Source: Helicobacter macacae MIT 99-5501 (lineage in GTDB: Bacteria; Campylobacterota; Campylobacteria; Campylobacterales; Helicobacteraceae). Taken from it: a stretch of 64,000 nt of DNA. Shown one piece after another: positions 8,071-17,033 of this stretch (its first letter is position 1; each line of letters opens with the position of its first letter). The position numbers and the translations under genes are program-made. The stretch is taken from the NCBI RefSeq assembly GCF_000507845.1, contig NZ_KI669454.1, forward strand, positions 1,092,604 through 1,156,603, read 5' to 3'. Under the pieces are notes generated by a model. That model had not been told where the DNA came from and searched no databases. It worked only from the letters and a program-made list of their open reading frames with translations.

Positions 8071-9339
8071 CTATCTCTTATAGACAGAAGACTGCCTTTG
8101 CTTGTTTGGACGAGGTTTTATGTTGTAAGTTGGCTTTGGATTGATATGCAAGTCTTCTTTTAGTATGCGATAGTTATCGCAAGCTTGTTGTAGTCCTGCA
8201 TTGCACGAGTAGGTGTATAAGTCAAGTGCGTATTTTGTATCTTGGGTAACACCTAGCCCTTTTTGGTATAGCACGCCTAGATTGCTACACGACTTGACAT
8301 CTCGCGCTTCACACGCTCTTTTAAAATACTTCGCTGCATAGGCATAGCTTAGAGGGACATCATCTACGCCATTTGCATACATCCACCCTAGATTGCTACA
8401 CCCTACTATATCTCCTGCATTGCACGCGGCGTAGTTTAGGTCTGCTTGGCTTAGCTCGGATTTTTTCTTGCCATATATGTTTTTGGTATTGCTTAGTAAG
8501 CCTAGATTGTAACAACCTAGATTGCTTCCCCCCTCGCAAGCTAGTTTATAGTATTTTATCGCAGTGAAAAAGTCCTTTGCCATTCCATCGCCATTTGCAT
8601 ACATAAATCCTAGATTATTGCACGCTATAGCATCTCCTCCCTCACACGCACTCATATAGTATTGTGCGGCTAACTCTTTGTCATCTTTTGTCGCAGTTTT
8701 GTCATCATTATATAGCATTGCTAGATTGGTGCAAGAGGTAGGGTCGCCTGCAGAGCAACCGATTTCATAATATTTTTTGGCGCGGCGGATATTGGTATCT
8801 ACGCCCTTTCCTGTGGCATACATAGTTCCTATGGCAAAGCACCCGCTAGGATTTCCACCCTTGCAAGACTTTTTGAAAGAATCATAGGCGTTTTGGTAGT
8901 CGCCACTTTTGGCAAATTCTATCCCCGCTTTTAGCTGTGCTGTGGGAATATCTGGCGAGGTAAGCCTATCAGCAGAGGGATATTCGTGCGGAAGTAGGTT
9001 TGATTGCTGTGGTTGCGCTCCATTTGTGCCATTATTTGCTTGGGTGGCATCTCCATTACCACCATTACCATTGCCATTACCATTTCCTTGCGCGGTAGGC
9101 GTATTGCCATTTAGTGCTGGGTTTTGCGAGGGTGGGGGGAGATTTTTATCATCATATTGTGAGCCCATTTGTGCTAGCTCATCTTCGCTCAAATCCCTAT
9201 CAAGCCCATAAGTAAACCTGCCATTTTGGTTTGGCTCTTGTGCTTCATCTGCGTGGCTTATGCCCATAGATAGCACGCCTATAATCCCTAGCAAAGCTAC
9301 CGCTAATAAAATCCTTTTTGTCTCTTTGACTTCTCTCAT
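8071..9339 (-). CDS. Secreted Sel1-like repeat protein, HcpA type
   Basis: A Helicobacter cysteine-rich protein (Hcp) family member, secreted and made of Sel1/TPR-like helical repeats. Seven repeats end with paired cysteines about eight residues apart (for example CKGGNPSGC, CSAGDPTSC, CEGGDAIAC), giving one disulfide per repeat. Hcp relatives in H. pylori bind penicillin weakly and stimulate immune cells. I chose the ATG at 9339 (422 aa) because GGAG precedes it and a signal peptide (ILLAVALLGIIGVLSMGISHA) follows. The frame extends up to a GTG at 9501 but without signal-peptide logic. A Gly/Asn repeat linker lies after the signal peptide. Confidence 0.85.
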   Translation of the reverse strand: MREVKETKRILLAVALLGIIGVLSMGISHADEAQEPNQNGRFTYGLDRDLSEDELAQMGSQYDDKNLPPPSQNPALNGNTPTAQGNGNGNGNGGNGDATQANNGTNGAQPQQSNLLPHEYPSADRLTSPDIPTAQLKAGIEFAKSGDYQNAYDSFKKSCKGGNPSGCFAIGTMYATGKGVDTNIRRAKKYYEIGCSAGDPTSCTNLAMLYNDDKTATKDDKELAAQYYMSACEGGDAIACNNLGFMYANGDGMAKDFFTAIKYYKLACEGGSNLGCYNLGLLSNTKNIYGKKKSELSQADLNYAACNAGDIVGCSNLGWMYANGVDDVPLSYAYAAKYFKRACEARDVKSCSNLGVLYQKGLGVTQDTKYALDLYTYSCNAGLQQACDNYRILKEDLHINPKPTYNIKPRPNKQRQSSVYKR

Positions 9340-9562
9340 ACTGCGCTCCATTTGTGCATTTTGTGGCATTTGCCTGCTTGTTTGATTTCTAAGGATTCTA
9401 GCAAAAGCCGTTCCTTTGCTAAGTCCTAGTAATGTTTGCGCCACAAACAAAAACCTTATATACTTGATTTTGCTATACTTCACATTTGAAATTTTTGCCA
9501 CATACTAGGTATTTTTTATTTGAGTTGATTTTACTTTAGATTTTAGCACCAAAGGATTTGCA

Positions 9563-11965
9563 ATGCCGCACGACACACTCACCAAAAGAAGCGATTTACA
9601 CAAAAAATTTTGCATAGCTGATATGGATTGCGCCCTTAGTAGTCATAAACTTAGCAAAGATGATTATAGTGAGATTTTAAGGATTTTGGGGCGTGAGCCA
9701 AACCTTGTAGAGCTAGGGATTTTTAGTGCTATGTGGAGCGAGCATTGTAGCTATAAATCTAGCAAAATCTATCTAAACGGATTCCCCACAAGCGCGGAGT
9801 ATGTGATACAAGGACCGGGCGAAAACGCAGGTGTAATCGACATAGGTGGAGGTATGGCAGCGGTATTTAAGGTAGAATCACACAATCACCCAAGTTTCAT
9901 CGAGCCAACTGCAGGAGCTGCCACAGGAGTAGGTGGGATAATGCGTGATATATTTACGATGGGAGCGCGACCTGTGGCAAGCCTAGATTCTATCCGCTTT
10001 GGCGAAGTGTGTAGAGAGGACACCATAGGCAAAAAGCACAAATATTTGCTCTCTGGCGTTGTAGAGGGAATCGGCGGATATGGGAATTGTATGGGAGTGC
10101 CAACTATCGGGGGGGAGAGCACATTTGAGCCTTGCTACAATGGCAATATTTTGGTAAATGCTTTTTGTCTAGGGCTAGCAAAAAAAGAAGAGATTTTTTA
10201 TGCAAAAGCAGAGGGCGTGGGCAATCCCGTAATCTATGTAGGAAGCAAGACAGGGCGTGATGGGCTAGGTGGGGCAGTGATGAGTAGCGATAGCTTTAGC
10301 GAGGATTCTACCTCTTTGCGTCCTACTGTGCAGGTGGGCGACCCATTTACAGAAAAGCTATTGCTTGAGGCGTGTTTGGAGTTATTCAAACGCGATTTAA
10401 TCGTAGGAATCCAAGATATGGGCGCAGCAGGACTTACAAGCTCTAGCTTTGAAATGGCAGGGCGAAGTGGTAGCGGTATGCGACTAGAGCTGGAGAAAGT
10501 GCCTATGCGAGAATCTCAAATGAATGCTTATGAGCTAATGCTAAGTGAGAGTCAAGAAAGGATGCTAATCTGTGCCAAAAAAGGCAAAGAGAGCGAGATA
10601 AAAGAAATATTTGAGAAATGGGAGCTTGATTGCGCGATTATCGGTGAGGTAACAGATAGTGGGATTATGGAGCTACTTTGGGAGGGAGAGTGCGTGGGGA
10701 AAATCCCTATTGCACCTCTAAGTGAAGCCTCCCCCGTGCTAAAGAGGGAAGTGCAAAAGCCAAATTATCTAGACAAAATCAACAAGCTAGATTCTAACTT
10801 CATAAAAAACCTAAATGGCAAATCAAACAACGAGCTTTTTAGGGAGCTTTTGGGGCATATAGATATTTGTGATAAAAAATGGATATATAGCCAATATGAT
10901 AGCACCGTGCAGACAAATACGATAGTGCCAAGTGGCAAGCTAGATGGCAGTGTGGTGCGCGTAAAAGAAAATGGCAACGCACTAGCAATGAGTATTTATT
11001 GTGCGCCACAAATATGCTATCTAAACCCACGCGAGGGTGGCAAAATCGCCGTAGCCACAGCAGGACGAAAGCTAGCCACAAGGGGTGCAAAACCACTTGC
11101 GATAAGTGATTGCCTAAACTTTGGTAACCCTCAAAATCCTGAAGTAATGTGGCAGTTTAGCGAAGTGTGTGAGGGGATAAAGCAGGCGTGCAAGGAGCTA
11201 AAAACGCCTGTGGTAAGTGGCAATGTATCGCTTTATAACCAAACCGATGAAATAGACATATATCCTACGCCCACTATCGTTAGCGTGGGTATAAGTGCTA
11301 CGGGCACAAATGAACGCAGTGGTGCAGACTACATAATCGATTCTGCGTTAAAAGAAAATGGAAATGTGATTTTGCTACTTGGCAATATCTGTGATATAAG
11401 CGGATTTAGCGGGAGTGTAGCACAAAAAATAATAGGTGGGGACTTGTGCGGGGAGGTGCGTATAGATTTGGATAGAGAGAGGGCATTGTGGGAGTTTCTC
11501 CACAAAGGCATAGCAAGCGGGCAAATCCTAAGCGCAAAGGCAATCGGCAAAGGTGGGCTAGCTATCGCACTTGCAAAAATGGCAATACTTGGAGGCAAGG
11601 GCGTAGATGCAAGGGGGTTTGGCAAAGTGCTAAAATCTATGGAATCTAAAAATCCTAGTAAGGATTTTGGTTGGGGTTTTAGCAAGGATTTCAGTAATGA
11701 TTTTGAGGCAGAATCCAGCAAATGGCTTTTTGCCCAAACTCAAAGTTGCGCTCTAGTGGAGTGCGCTCCTAGTCAAGTCGCGGCATTGCAAAAAAGCGCG
11801 GATTTGCTAAATATACCGCTTTATGAGGTGGGGAAAGTTTGTGGCGGGGTAGTTTGTGAGGAGGCAAGCAAATCAAACTTGCGCATTTGCATAGCCGACA
11901 TAGATATAGATTTAGGCAAAGCAAGCAAAATCTATTTTGAAAGTTTTGAAAAATACATACACTGA
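9563..11965 (+). CDS. purL: Phosphoribosylformylglycinamidine synthase subunit PurL
   Basis: Synthetase subunit of FGAM synthase, the ATP-dependent fourth step of purine synthesis, working with PurS and PurQ (not in this window). At 800 residues it is the small, multi-subunit type. Conserved segments include [40 protein letters not shown] and [13 protein letters not shown] Lys/Ser/Phe-rich insertion lies near residues 690-715. A G7 run near 10109-10115 encodes the conserved IGGE, and the reading frame is intact. AAAGGA precedes the ATG. The gene is divergent from the HcpA-like gene. Confidence 0.97.
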   Translation: MPHDTLTKRSDLHKKFCIADMDCALSSHKLSKDDYSEILRILGREPNLVELGIFSAMWSEHCSYKSSKIYLNGFPTSAEYVIQGPGENAGVIDIGGGMAAVFKVESHNHPSFIEPTAGAATGVGGIMRDIFTMGARPVASLDSIRFGEVCREDTIGKKHKYLLSGVVEGIGGYGNCMGVPTIGGESTFEPCYNGNILVNAFCLGLAKKEEIFYAKAEGVGNPVIYVGSKTGRDGLGGAVMSSDSFSEDSTSLRPTVQVGDPFTEKLLLEACLELFKRDLIVGIQDMGAAGLTSSSFEMAGRSGSGMRLELEKVPMRESQMNAYELMLSESQERMLICAKKGKESEIKEIFEKWELDCAIIGEVTDSGIMELLWEGECVGKIPIAPLSEASPVLKREVQKPNYLDKINKLDSNFIKNLNGKSNNELFRELLGHIDICDKKWIYSQYDSTVQTNTIVPSGKLDGSVVRVKENGNALAMSIYCAPQICYLNPREGGKIAVATAGRKLATRGAKPLAISDCLNFGNPQNPEVMWQFSEVCEGIKQACKELKTPVVSGNVSLYNQTDEIDIYPTPTIVSVGISATGTNERSGADYIIDSALKENGNVILLLGNICDISGFSGSVAQKIIGGDLCGEVRIDLDRERALWEFLHKGIASGQILSAKAIGKGGLAIALAKMAILGGKGVDARGFGKVLKSMESKNPSKDFGWGFSKDFSNDFEAESSKWLFAQTQSCALVECAPSQVAALQKSADLLNIPLYEVGKVCGGVVCEEASKSNLRICIADIDIDLGKASKIYFESFEKYIH

Positions 11966-12190
11966 AGTAGTTGCGCAAAAATCTTACGCAAAAAATAATC
12001 TAAAAAATAATTTAAGCTAATGAATTTTGTATATATTGCGTAGAGGGGGTTTGTAAAAGGTTTTTGCCAAAAAATGTTTTATAGAGATAGTTTTTGTTGA
12101 AAACAGCTTTAAGGTATTTTTTGCAAAATTCTTGGGTTTTTGTTTTTAGCACACGATTTAGTTAGCCTCTAATTCTATCGCTTCAAAACC

Positions 12191-12967
12191 TCACTCTCCC
12201 AAAAAATATTTTCTCTCTTTATCCTCATCAAACTCATTTTCTAAAACCCACATATCTCTTTCTCTCCTTGCTTCGCACTCCTTTTTGTCTGTGCTGATGA
12301 AATCTAAGCAATCATAATACACTTTTTCTATTGCTTGCACTCGCTTATCGCGCAAAAAATATTTTTCTTTTTGAGCTATATAAAAATCCAAGCAAGAGGT
12401 TTTGTCATTATGTATGCGAGATTTTTTGTAGGTCAATATCCGCTTCGCTCTAGCTGGGTCTTGCGTGGCTACTATGGATTCTAGCGTGGCGTAAAAATCC
12501 TCGTTGTATTCGTAATTTTTTCCATTGATTTTAGGGCAGATACCTAGCTTTATTTCATATATTGGCTTAGAATCTTTGATAAAAAATATCGCCACGCCAT
12601 TATCTAACCCAATCATATCTTTGTTATTTTCTAAAAGCATTGTTTTTTGTGTTGGAATTTTTTTGGGTATTTTTGCGTTTTTTAGTGCTTCGTTGTATTG
12701 TCCATAGCGGATTTTGTGATAGTATAGATTTTTTTCTTTTTTATCCGTGCAAAAAGAATAAATATTGTTTAACATTTCAGCGTTTTTTTGCGAGTTCATA
12801 AAGTAGCACACTTCCATATCTAGCTTTTTATCCTCCACATCTTGCAAGAGCGCGTAAAATGGCGACTTTGAAAGATAGATAAAGTGATAAGATAAAATCA
12901 CAGCTATTAAAGCAATGGTGAAGCAAACAAGCACACAAAAAGTTAATCGTTTTTGTTTATTTTGCAT
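12191..12967 (-). CDS. Membrane-anchored protein of unknown function, copy 1 of a tandem pair
   Basis: I do not recognise this 258-residue family. It has one N-terminal membrane segment (residues 9-32) and then a Lys/Glu/Tyr-rich domain with several cysteines, so it probably faces the periplasm. AAAGGAA precedes the ATG. The gene directly upstream (12993-13812) is a second copy; the two share a 141-bp identical stretch and a 78-bp identical stretch. This copy is intact. It is convergent with purL across a 225-bp gap in which I see no gene. Confidence 0.6.
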   Translation of the reverse strand: MQNKQKRLTFCVLVCFTIALIAVILSYHFIYLSKSPFYALLQDVEDKKLDMEVCYFMNSQKNAEMLNNIYSFCTDKKEKNLYYHKIRYGQYNEALKNAKIPKKIPTQKTMLLENNKDMIGLDNGVAIFFIKDSKPIYEIKLGICPKINGKNYEYNEDFYATLESIVATQDPARAKRILTYKKSRIHNDKTSCLDFYIAQKEKYFLRDKRVQAIEKVYYDCLDFISTDKKECEARRERDMWVLENEFDEDKERKYFLGE

Positions 12968-12992
12968 TATTTTTTCCTTTGATTTTTATGCA

Positions 12993-13812
12993 CTAATCAA
13001 GCGAGAAAATACATTCTCCTTGTATATTTTCGTAGTATTTATTGATAAAATCCATATCCTTTTTTCTTTTTATTTCACATTCGCTTTTGCTTTCCCACCA
13101 AAAATCCAAGCATTCGTAATATGCTTTTTCAATCATTTGTCTTTGGCTTTGAGGAGAGCAATATTTCACACTTTCGGATTCATAAGAATCCACACAAGAC
13201 ATACTCTCAATATGATATATATCATAATAAGATGAGTTTGATTTTTTGTAAGTCAGTATCCGCTTCGCTCTAGCTGGGTCTTGCGTGGCTACTATGGATT
13301 CTAGCGTGGCGTAAAAATCCTCGTTGTATTCGTAATTTTTTCCATTGATTTTAGGGCAGATACCTAGCTTTATTTCATATATTGGCTTAGAATCTTTAGT
13401 AAAAAATATCGCCACACCGCTATAAAATCCCTCTAAAGTTTCTATATTACTTTCTAGTGGCTTTGCTTTTTTTTGTGGGGAGTTTTTGCGTGCTGTTTTT
13501 TATGGCATTTTGGAGGGTGGATTTGTAAGTGTCATAGTGGATTTTGTGGTGGTGTTGCTTTAGGTTATATTTTGCTTTGTTTGATTGTTTGTCATCATTG
13601 CAAAAGGTGTAAATATCAGGGATTTTTCTAAAATTGTGCAAAGCATACTCAAAGTAGCACACTTCCATATCTAGCTTTTTATCCTCCACATCTTGCAAGA
13701 GCGCGTAAAATGGCGACTTTGAAAGATAAATAAAGTAATAGTAATAAACTAAAACTAGCAAACAGACAAAGACACAAAATATAGCAATGTAAATTTTTTT
13801 GATTTTTTTCAC
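12993..13812 (-). pseudogene. Copy 2 of the tandem unknown membrane protein, frameshifted at an A8 run
   Basis: Homologous along its length to the neighbouring copy: N-terminal membrane segment, FIYLSKSPFYALLQDVE block, then the KDSKPIYEIKLGICPKING block. The N-terminal half (from a GTG at 13812 with AGGTGG before it) stops at 13447. The C-terminal half continues in another frame to 12993. The shift lies at a run of eight A on the coding strand (T run 13467-13474). Reading with seven A would join the halves into about 272 residues with a sensible sequence across the joint. It may be a decayed gene, a slippage-switched gene, or a sequencing error in the homopolymer. Confidence 0.65.
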
Positions 13813-13889
13813 TATTGTCCACCTGTATGATAGTAGATATAAAGTTCTTTTTCAGACCTAATAGCCTCTATTATTAAGAGTCGCCTAAG

Positions 13890-14081
13890 CTATTCCGTAT
13901 CGACAAAATCCCAATCTATGACTATTCCACTTCCACCATAAAATCCCTTACTCAAATCTGCTATGACATATTCTTTTGGCGATGCTTCAAGGGCTTTTAC
14001 AGCTGGTTCATTTTCCAAACCCATAATAGTATCATTTCCCCATTTAATATCAGGGCTAGAGGTGTCATCTACTCGCAACAT
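13890..14081 (-). CDS. Small protein of unknown function
   Basis: A 63-residue acidic reading frame that I do not recognise. AAAGGA lies six bases before the ATG at 14081, which supports a real start, although the frame is open up to 14114. There is no signal peptide or membrane segment. The sequence looks like the end of a larger globular domain (LSKGFYGGSGIVIDWDFV), so it could be a remnant. Confidence 0.4.
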   Translation of the reverse strand: MLRVDDTSSPDIKWGNDTIMGLENEPAVKALEASPKEYVIADLSKGFYGGSGIVIDWDFVDTE

Positions 14082-14279
14082 AATTTGTCCTTTTGATTTA
14101 GATTTTGACAGCAATAATATTTCTAAAAAGTAAATATTTTAGAAATGCAAATCATTTTGTAAGTTTAGTAAAAAATAGCTAGATTTTGGGAATATTAGAG
14201 AAGTAACGCAGATTTTAAAGCTAAAAAATCTATAAAAAAATATCAAAGTTTTTAGGAAATATTTTTAAAATCCAAAAAT

Positions 14280-14675
14280 CCATTGGCTTGGTATAAGCCG
14301 AGTTCTGTCGAGGGTGGCTATTTATCTAGGGTGCATTTCACAACACACCTCAAGCAAAGGGCAAAATCTAAGACATTTACCACGCCCTTTTTGCTACGGA
14401 TTGGGTTTGCACGGCACTGCTAGTTGCCTAGCAGTCGGTAGGCTCTTACCCCACCTTTTCACCCTTACTCATTTGTGCTTATCCTTCTTTTAGCGGTGCT
14501 TTTTAATGCTTGCAAAAACATTTTTGCAAAAAATAAGCACAAATGAGCGGTTATTTTCTGTTGCACTTTCCCTTAGGTCGCCCTAGCCATTCGTTAAATG
14601 GAATCCTTGTCTTATGTAGCTCGGACTTTCCTCTCTTAAATCTTAAAGAGCAGCCACCACCAAACCAATGGAAAA
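14280..14675 (-). ncRNA. rnpB: RNase P RNA
   Basis: Catalytic RNA of RNase P, which trims tRNA 5' ends. On the minus strand it has the universal AGAGGAAAGTCCGAGCTAC near its 5' end, the GGGCGACCTAAGGG core, and GACAGAACTCGGCTTATA near its 3' end. The terminal P1 helix is formed by CCATTGG at the 5' end and CCAATGG at the 3' end. A T-rich stretch follows the 3' end. The 5' end is placed from P1 and the promoter and may be off by a few bases. Confidence 0.93.
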
Positions 14676-14687
14676 TGGAGAAAAGCG

Positions 14688-14693
14688 ATTATA
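14688..14693 (-). promoter_or_regulatory. -10 box of the rnpB promoter
   Basis: TATAAT on the minus strand, preceded by TGC as in an extended -10 element, ends about 15-20 bases upstream of the start of RNase P RNA helix P1. Confidence 0.6.
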
Positions 14694-14727
14694 GCATAAT
14701 CTAAAAATATGCTTAAGGTATTTTAAT

Positions 14728-14769
14728 ATGAAAAATAAAGTTTTTAGCCCTTACACGATAAGTGATTAA
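14728..14769 (+). other. 13-codon reading frame at the island's left edge, possible gene remnant
   Basis: ATG to TAA encodes MKNKVFSPYTISD, with AAGG about nine bases upstream. The sequence resembles the first residues of old-yellow-enzyme-type NADH:flavin oxidoreductases (K-L-F-S-P-[YF]-T-I ...), so it may be the stump of such a gene cut when the island arrived. A leader peptide is the other possibility. A 13-residue match is weak evidence. Confidence 0.25.
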
Positions 14770-14794
14770 AAAGTTTGCAAAGGTAGATACGCCG

Positions 14795-14809
14795 TTTTTT
14801 TTTTTTTTT
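14795..14809 (+). repeat. T15 tract in the promoter region of the five-gene island
   Basis: Fifteen T in a row directly upstream of TATTAT (14811-14816), a likely -10 box, about 40 bases before the first ATG of the island. Runs of this length slip readily in Helicobacter. T-tract length in promoters is known to tune transcription (for example H. pylori sabA), so expression of the whole island may vary with tract length. Confidence 0.7.
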
Positions 14810-14849
14810 GTATTATACGAACCGAATCAATATATGTAGAGGTATTTTT

Positions 14850-17033
14850 ATGGCGAACTTAAAAATATTAAAAGTCATACACGGTTTTCCGCCAGATTTT
14901 ATGGCAGGGAGCGAAGTTTATTCGGCTACGCTTGTAAAAGAGCTATCTTTAAGAGGGCATAATGTTTTTGTTTTTACTCGCATAGAAAATGAATTTTTAA
15001 AGCCTTACGCCCTCTATGATGAGGTAATCAAATATAAAAAATGCAATCCAATACATATTAGACGCATCAATAAACCAAAAGATTATCTATATAGAGATAA
15101 ATTTCTTGATACAAATATAGAACAAGCATTTTTAGAATACATAAATGAAGTAAAACCAGATATTGTGCATTTTGGGCATCTTAGCCATTTATCCATAAAT
15201 CTTATTTCTATTGCAAAATCTTTGGGTAAGAAAGTGGTTTTCACGCTACACGATTTTTGGCTGTTTTGCGTAAAAGGGCAACTTATCAATCAAGACAATG
15301 AAATATGCCTAAAACCAAGTGTGCAAAATTGTCAAAAATGCTCTCCATACAAGCCAGAGATAAAAGAAGTAGAGCAAATATTCAAAGCAATGGATAAAGT
15401 GCGAGAGCAAATAGATATTTTTATCTCGCCCTCTCATACCGTGCGTGATTTTTTCATTCAGCAGGGCATACCAGAATCTAAAATCATCTATCAAAAATAT
15501 GGATTTGATAAGCAAGCCATAAAATATAAAAAAAGAATCTTTAGAAAAAATTCAAAAATTAGATTTGGATTTATGGGGCGGATTATCCCTACCAAAGGTA
15601 TTAGCGTGCTATTAAATGCTTTTAGGGATTTGCCAAATGATGATTTATATATTTATGGAAGTGTCGCTAAGTCGCAAATGAGGTTTTTAGAGCTACAAAA
15701 AAATGTAAAATTTATGGGCAGTTATGATAATTCTGAAGTTGATAAGATTTTGGATTTTATTGATATTTTGATTGTCCCATCGGTTTGGTTAGAAAACTCT
15801 CCGCTTGTAATCCAAGAGGCGTTTCTATCGGGCGTTATAGTTATAACCTCAAATATCGGTGGTATGAAAGAGCTTGTAGGTAATAATGATGGATTTTTGT
15901 TTGAGGTTGGAGATTCTAATGATTTAGTTAAAGTCATCAAAAAAATCAAGCAAGATTGCAGAATACTTAATAAAATCAAAGACAATAGAGATAAAGTAGA
16001 TTCTAAACAAAAAGATGTGAATAAAATAGTTAGCATATATCATAGCCTTATCAAAGGAGAAAATATATCAAATTTGCCAACCTCTCTAAAAAGAATAACT
16101 ATTGACACAAATCCAGATACTTGCAATTATCAATGTAAAATGTGCGATACTCATAGTATTTATAACGCGCACTTTAGAAAATGCCGTCCTGATATGCCAC
16201 TAGATATATTAAACAAAACGCTAAATCAATCCAAATCTATGGGCGTAAGCGAAATTATCCCCACAACAATGGGAGAGCCAACCCTATATAAATACTTTGA
16301 TAGGATAGTGGATTTTTGTTTGCATAACGATATAAAACTTAATCTAACCACCAATGGCAGCCAGCTTTTTAACAAAAAATATAACCAAACATATATACAA
16401 AATAGACTTTTGCCCGCATTAAGCGATATAAAAATTTCTTTTAATAGTTTGGATTCTGCGGTAAATGAAGAAATTATGCGCAATACAAATACAAAAAAGA
16501 TTTTAGATAAAATCCAAAAGCTATGCTATTTGAGAGACACATTTTATCCCAAAGTAAGCATAACGCTACAAATGACATTTATGAAAAGCAATATGGAATC
16601 TATAAAACCGCTTATCAAATATGCCATAAAACATAAAATAAATCGTATAAAAGGGCATCAATTATGGATAACTCACAAAGAATTAGAAAATGAAGCTATC
16701 TATAAAGATAAAAAATATATAGATTTGTGGAATAAACTCATAATGTCATTGGAGAGTTATAGGAAAAAAATAAAATTAGAAAATTTTTATTTATTAGAAT
16801 CTAGCGGAATCACAAAAGGGGAGTGTCCATTTTTGGGCAAAGAGCTTTGGATAAATTACAAAGGAGATATTGCGGTGTGTTGCGCCCCAGATAAAGAGAG
16901 AAAAAAATTAGGAGATTTTGGCAATATAAATCAAGTAAATTTATCCCAAGTATTAAATTCGGCGCAATATATAGAGCTTTTGCAAAACTATACCCATAAG
17001 GAGGTTTGTCAAAAATGTCTAATGAGAAAATAG
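14850..17033 (+). CDS. Fusion of a GT4 glycosyltransferase and a radical SAM/SPASM-like enzyme
   Basis: First gene of the A/T-rich island, 727 residues from the ATG at 14850 (AGAGG upstream). Residues 1 to about 400 are a GT-B family 4 glycosyltransferase: HGFPPDFMAGSEVYSATLV at the N-terminus, FGFMGRIIPTKGISVLLNAF in the donor domain, and SGVIVITSNIGGMKELV in the nucleotide-sugar region. Residues about 410-727 are a radical SAM domain with Cys425, Cys429, Cys432 (CNYQCKMC). A C-terminal cysteine cluster (GECPFLG, AVCCAPD, CQKC) resembles SPASM auxiliary iron-sulfur sites. A glycosyltransferase and a radical enzyme in one chain suggests sugar transfer and radical modification of the same acceptor. 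The substrate is unknown. The next gene overlaps by 19 bases. Confidence 0.85.
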   Translation: MANLKILKVIHGFPPDFMAGSEVYSATLVKELSLRGHNVFVFTRIENEFLKPYALYDEVIKYKKCNPIHIRRINKPKDYLYRDKFLDTNIEQAFLEYINEVKPDIVHFGHLSHLSINLISIAKSLGKKVVFTLHDFWLFCVKGQLINQDNEICLKPSVQNCQKCSPYKPEIKEVEQIFKAMDKVREQIDIFISPSHTVRDFFIQQGIPESKIIYQKYGFDKQAIKYKKRIFRKNSKIRFGFMGRIIPTKGISVLLNAFRDLPNDDLYIYGSVAKSQMRFLELQKNVKFMGSYDNSEVDKILDFIDILIVPSVWLENSPLVIQEAFLSGVIVITSNIGGMKELVGNNDGFLFEVGDSNDLVKVIKKIKQDCRILNKIKDNRDKVDSKQKDVNKIVSIYHSLIKGENISNLPTSLKRITIDTNPDTCNYQCKMCDTHSIYNAHFRKCRPDMPLDILNKTLNQSKSMGVSEIIPTTMGEPTLYKYFDRIVDFCLHNDIKLNLTTNGSQLFNKKYNQTYIQNRLLPALSDIKISFNSLDSAVNEEIMRNTNTKKILDKIQKLCYLRDTFYPKVSITLQMTFMKSNMESIKPLIKYAIKHKINRIKGHQLWITHKELENEAIYKDKKYIDLWNKLIMSLESYRKKIKLENFYLLESSGITKGECPFLGKELWINYKGDIAVCCAPDKERKKLGDFGNINQVNLSQVLNSAQYIELLQNYTHKEVCQKCLMRK

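Noticed and set aside
9340..9501. Extended N-terminus of the HcpA-like protein from a GTG at 9501
   Set aside because: The signal peptide would lie 60 residues inside, and the ATG at 9339 has a ribosome site.
10109..10115. G7 run in purL as a phase-variation tract
   Set aside because: It encodes the conserved Ile-Gly-Gly-Glu and is short; the frame is intact.
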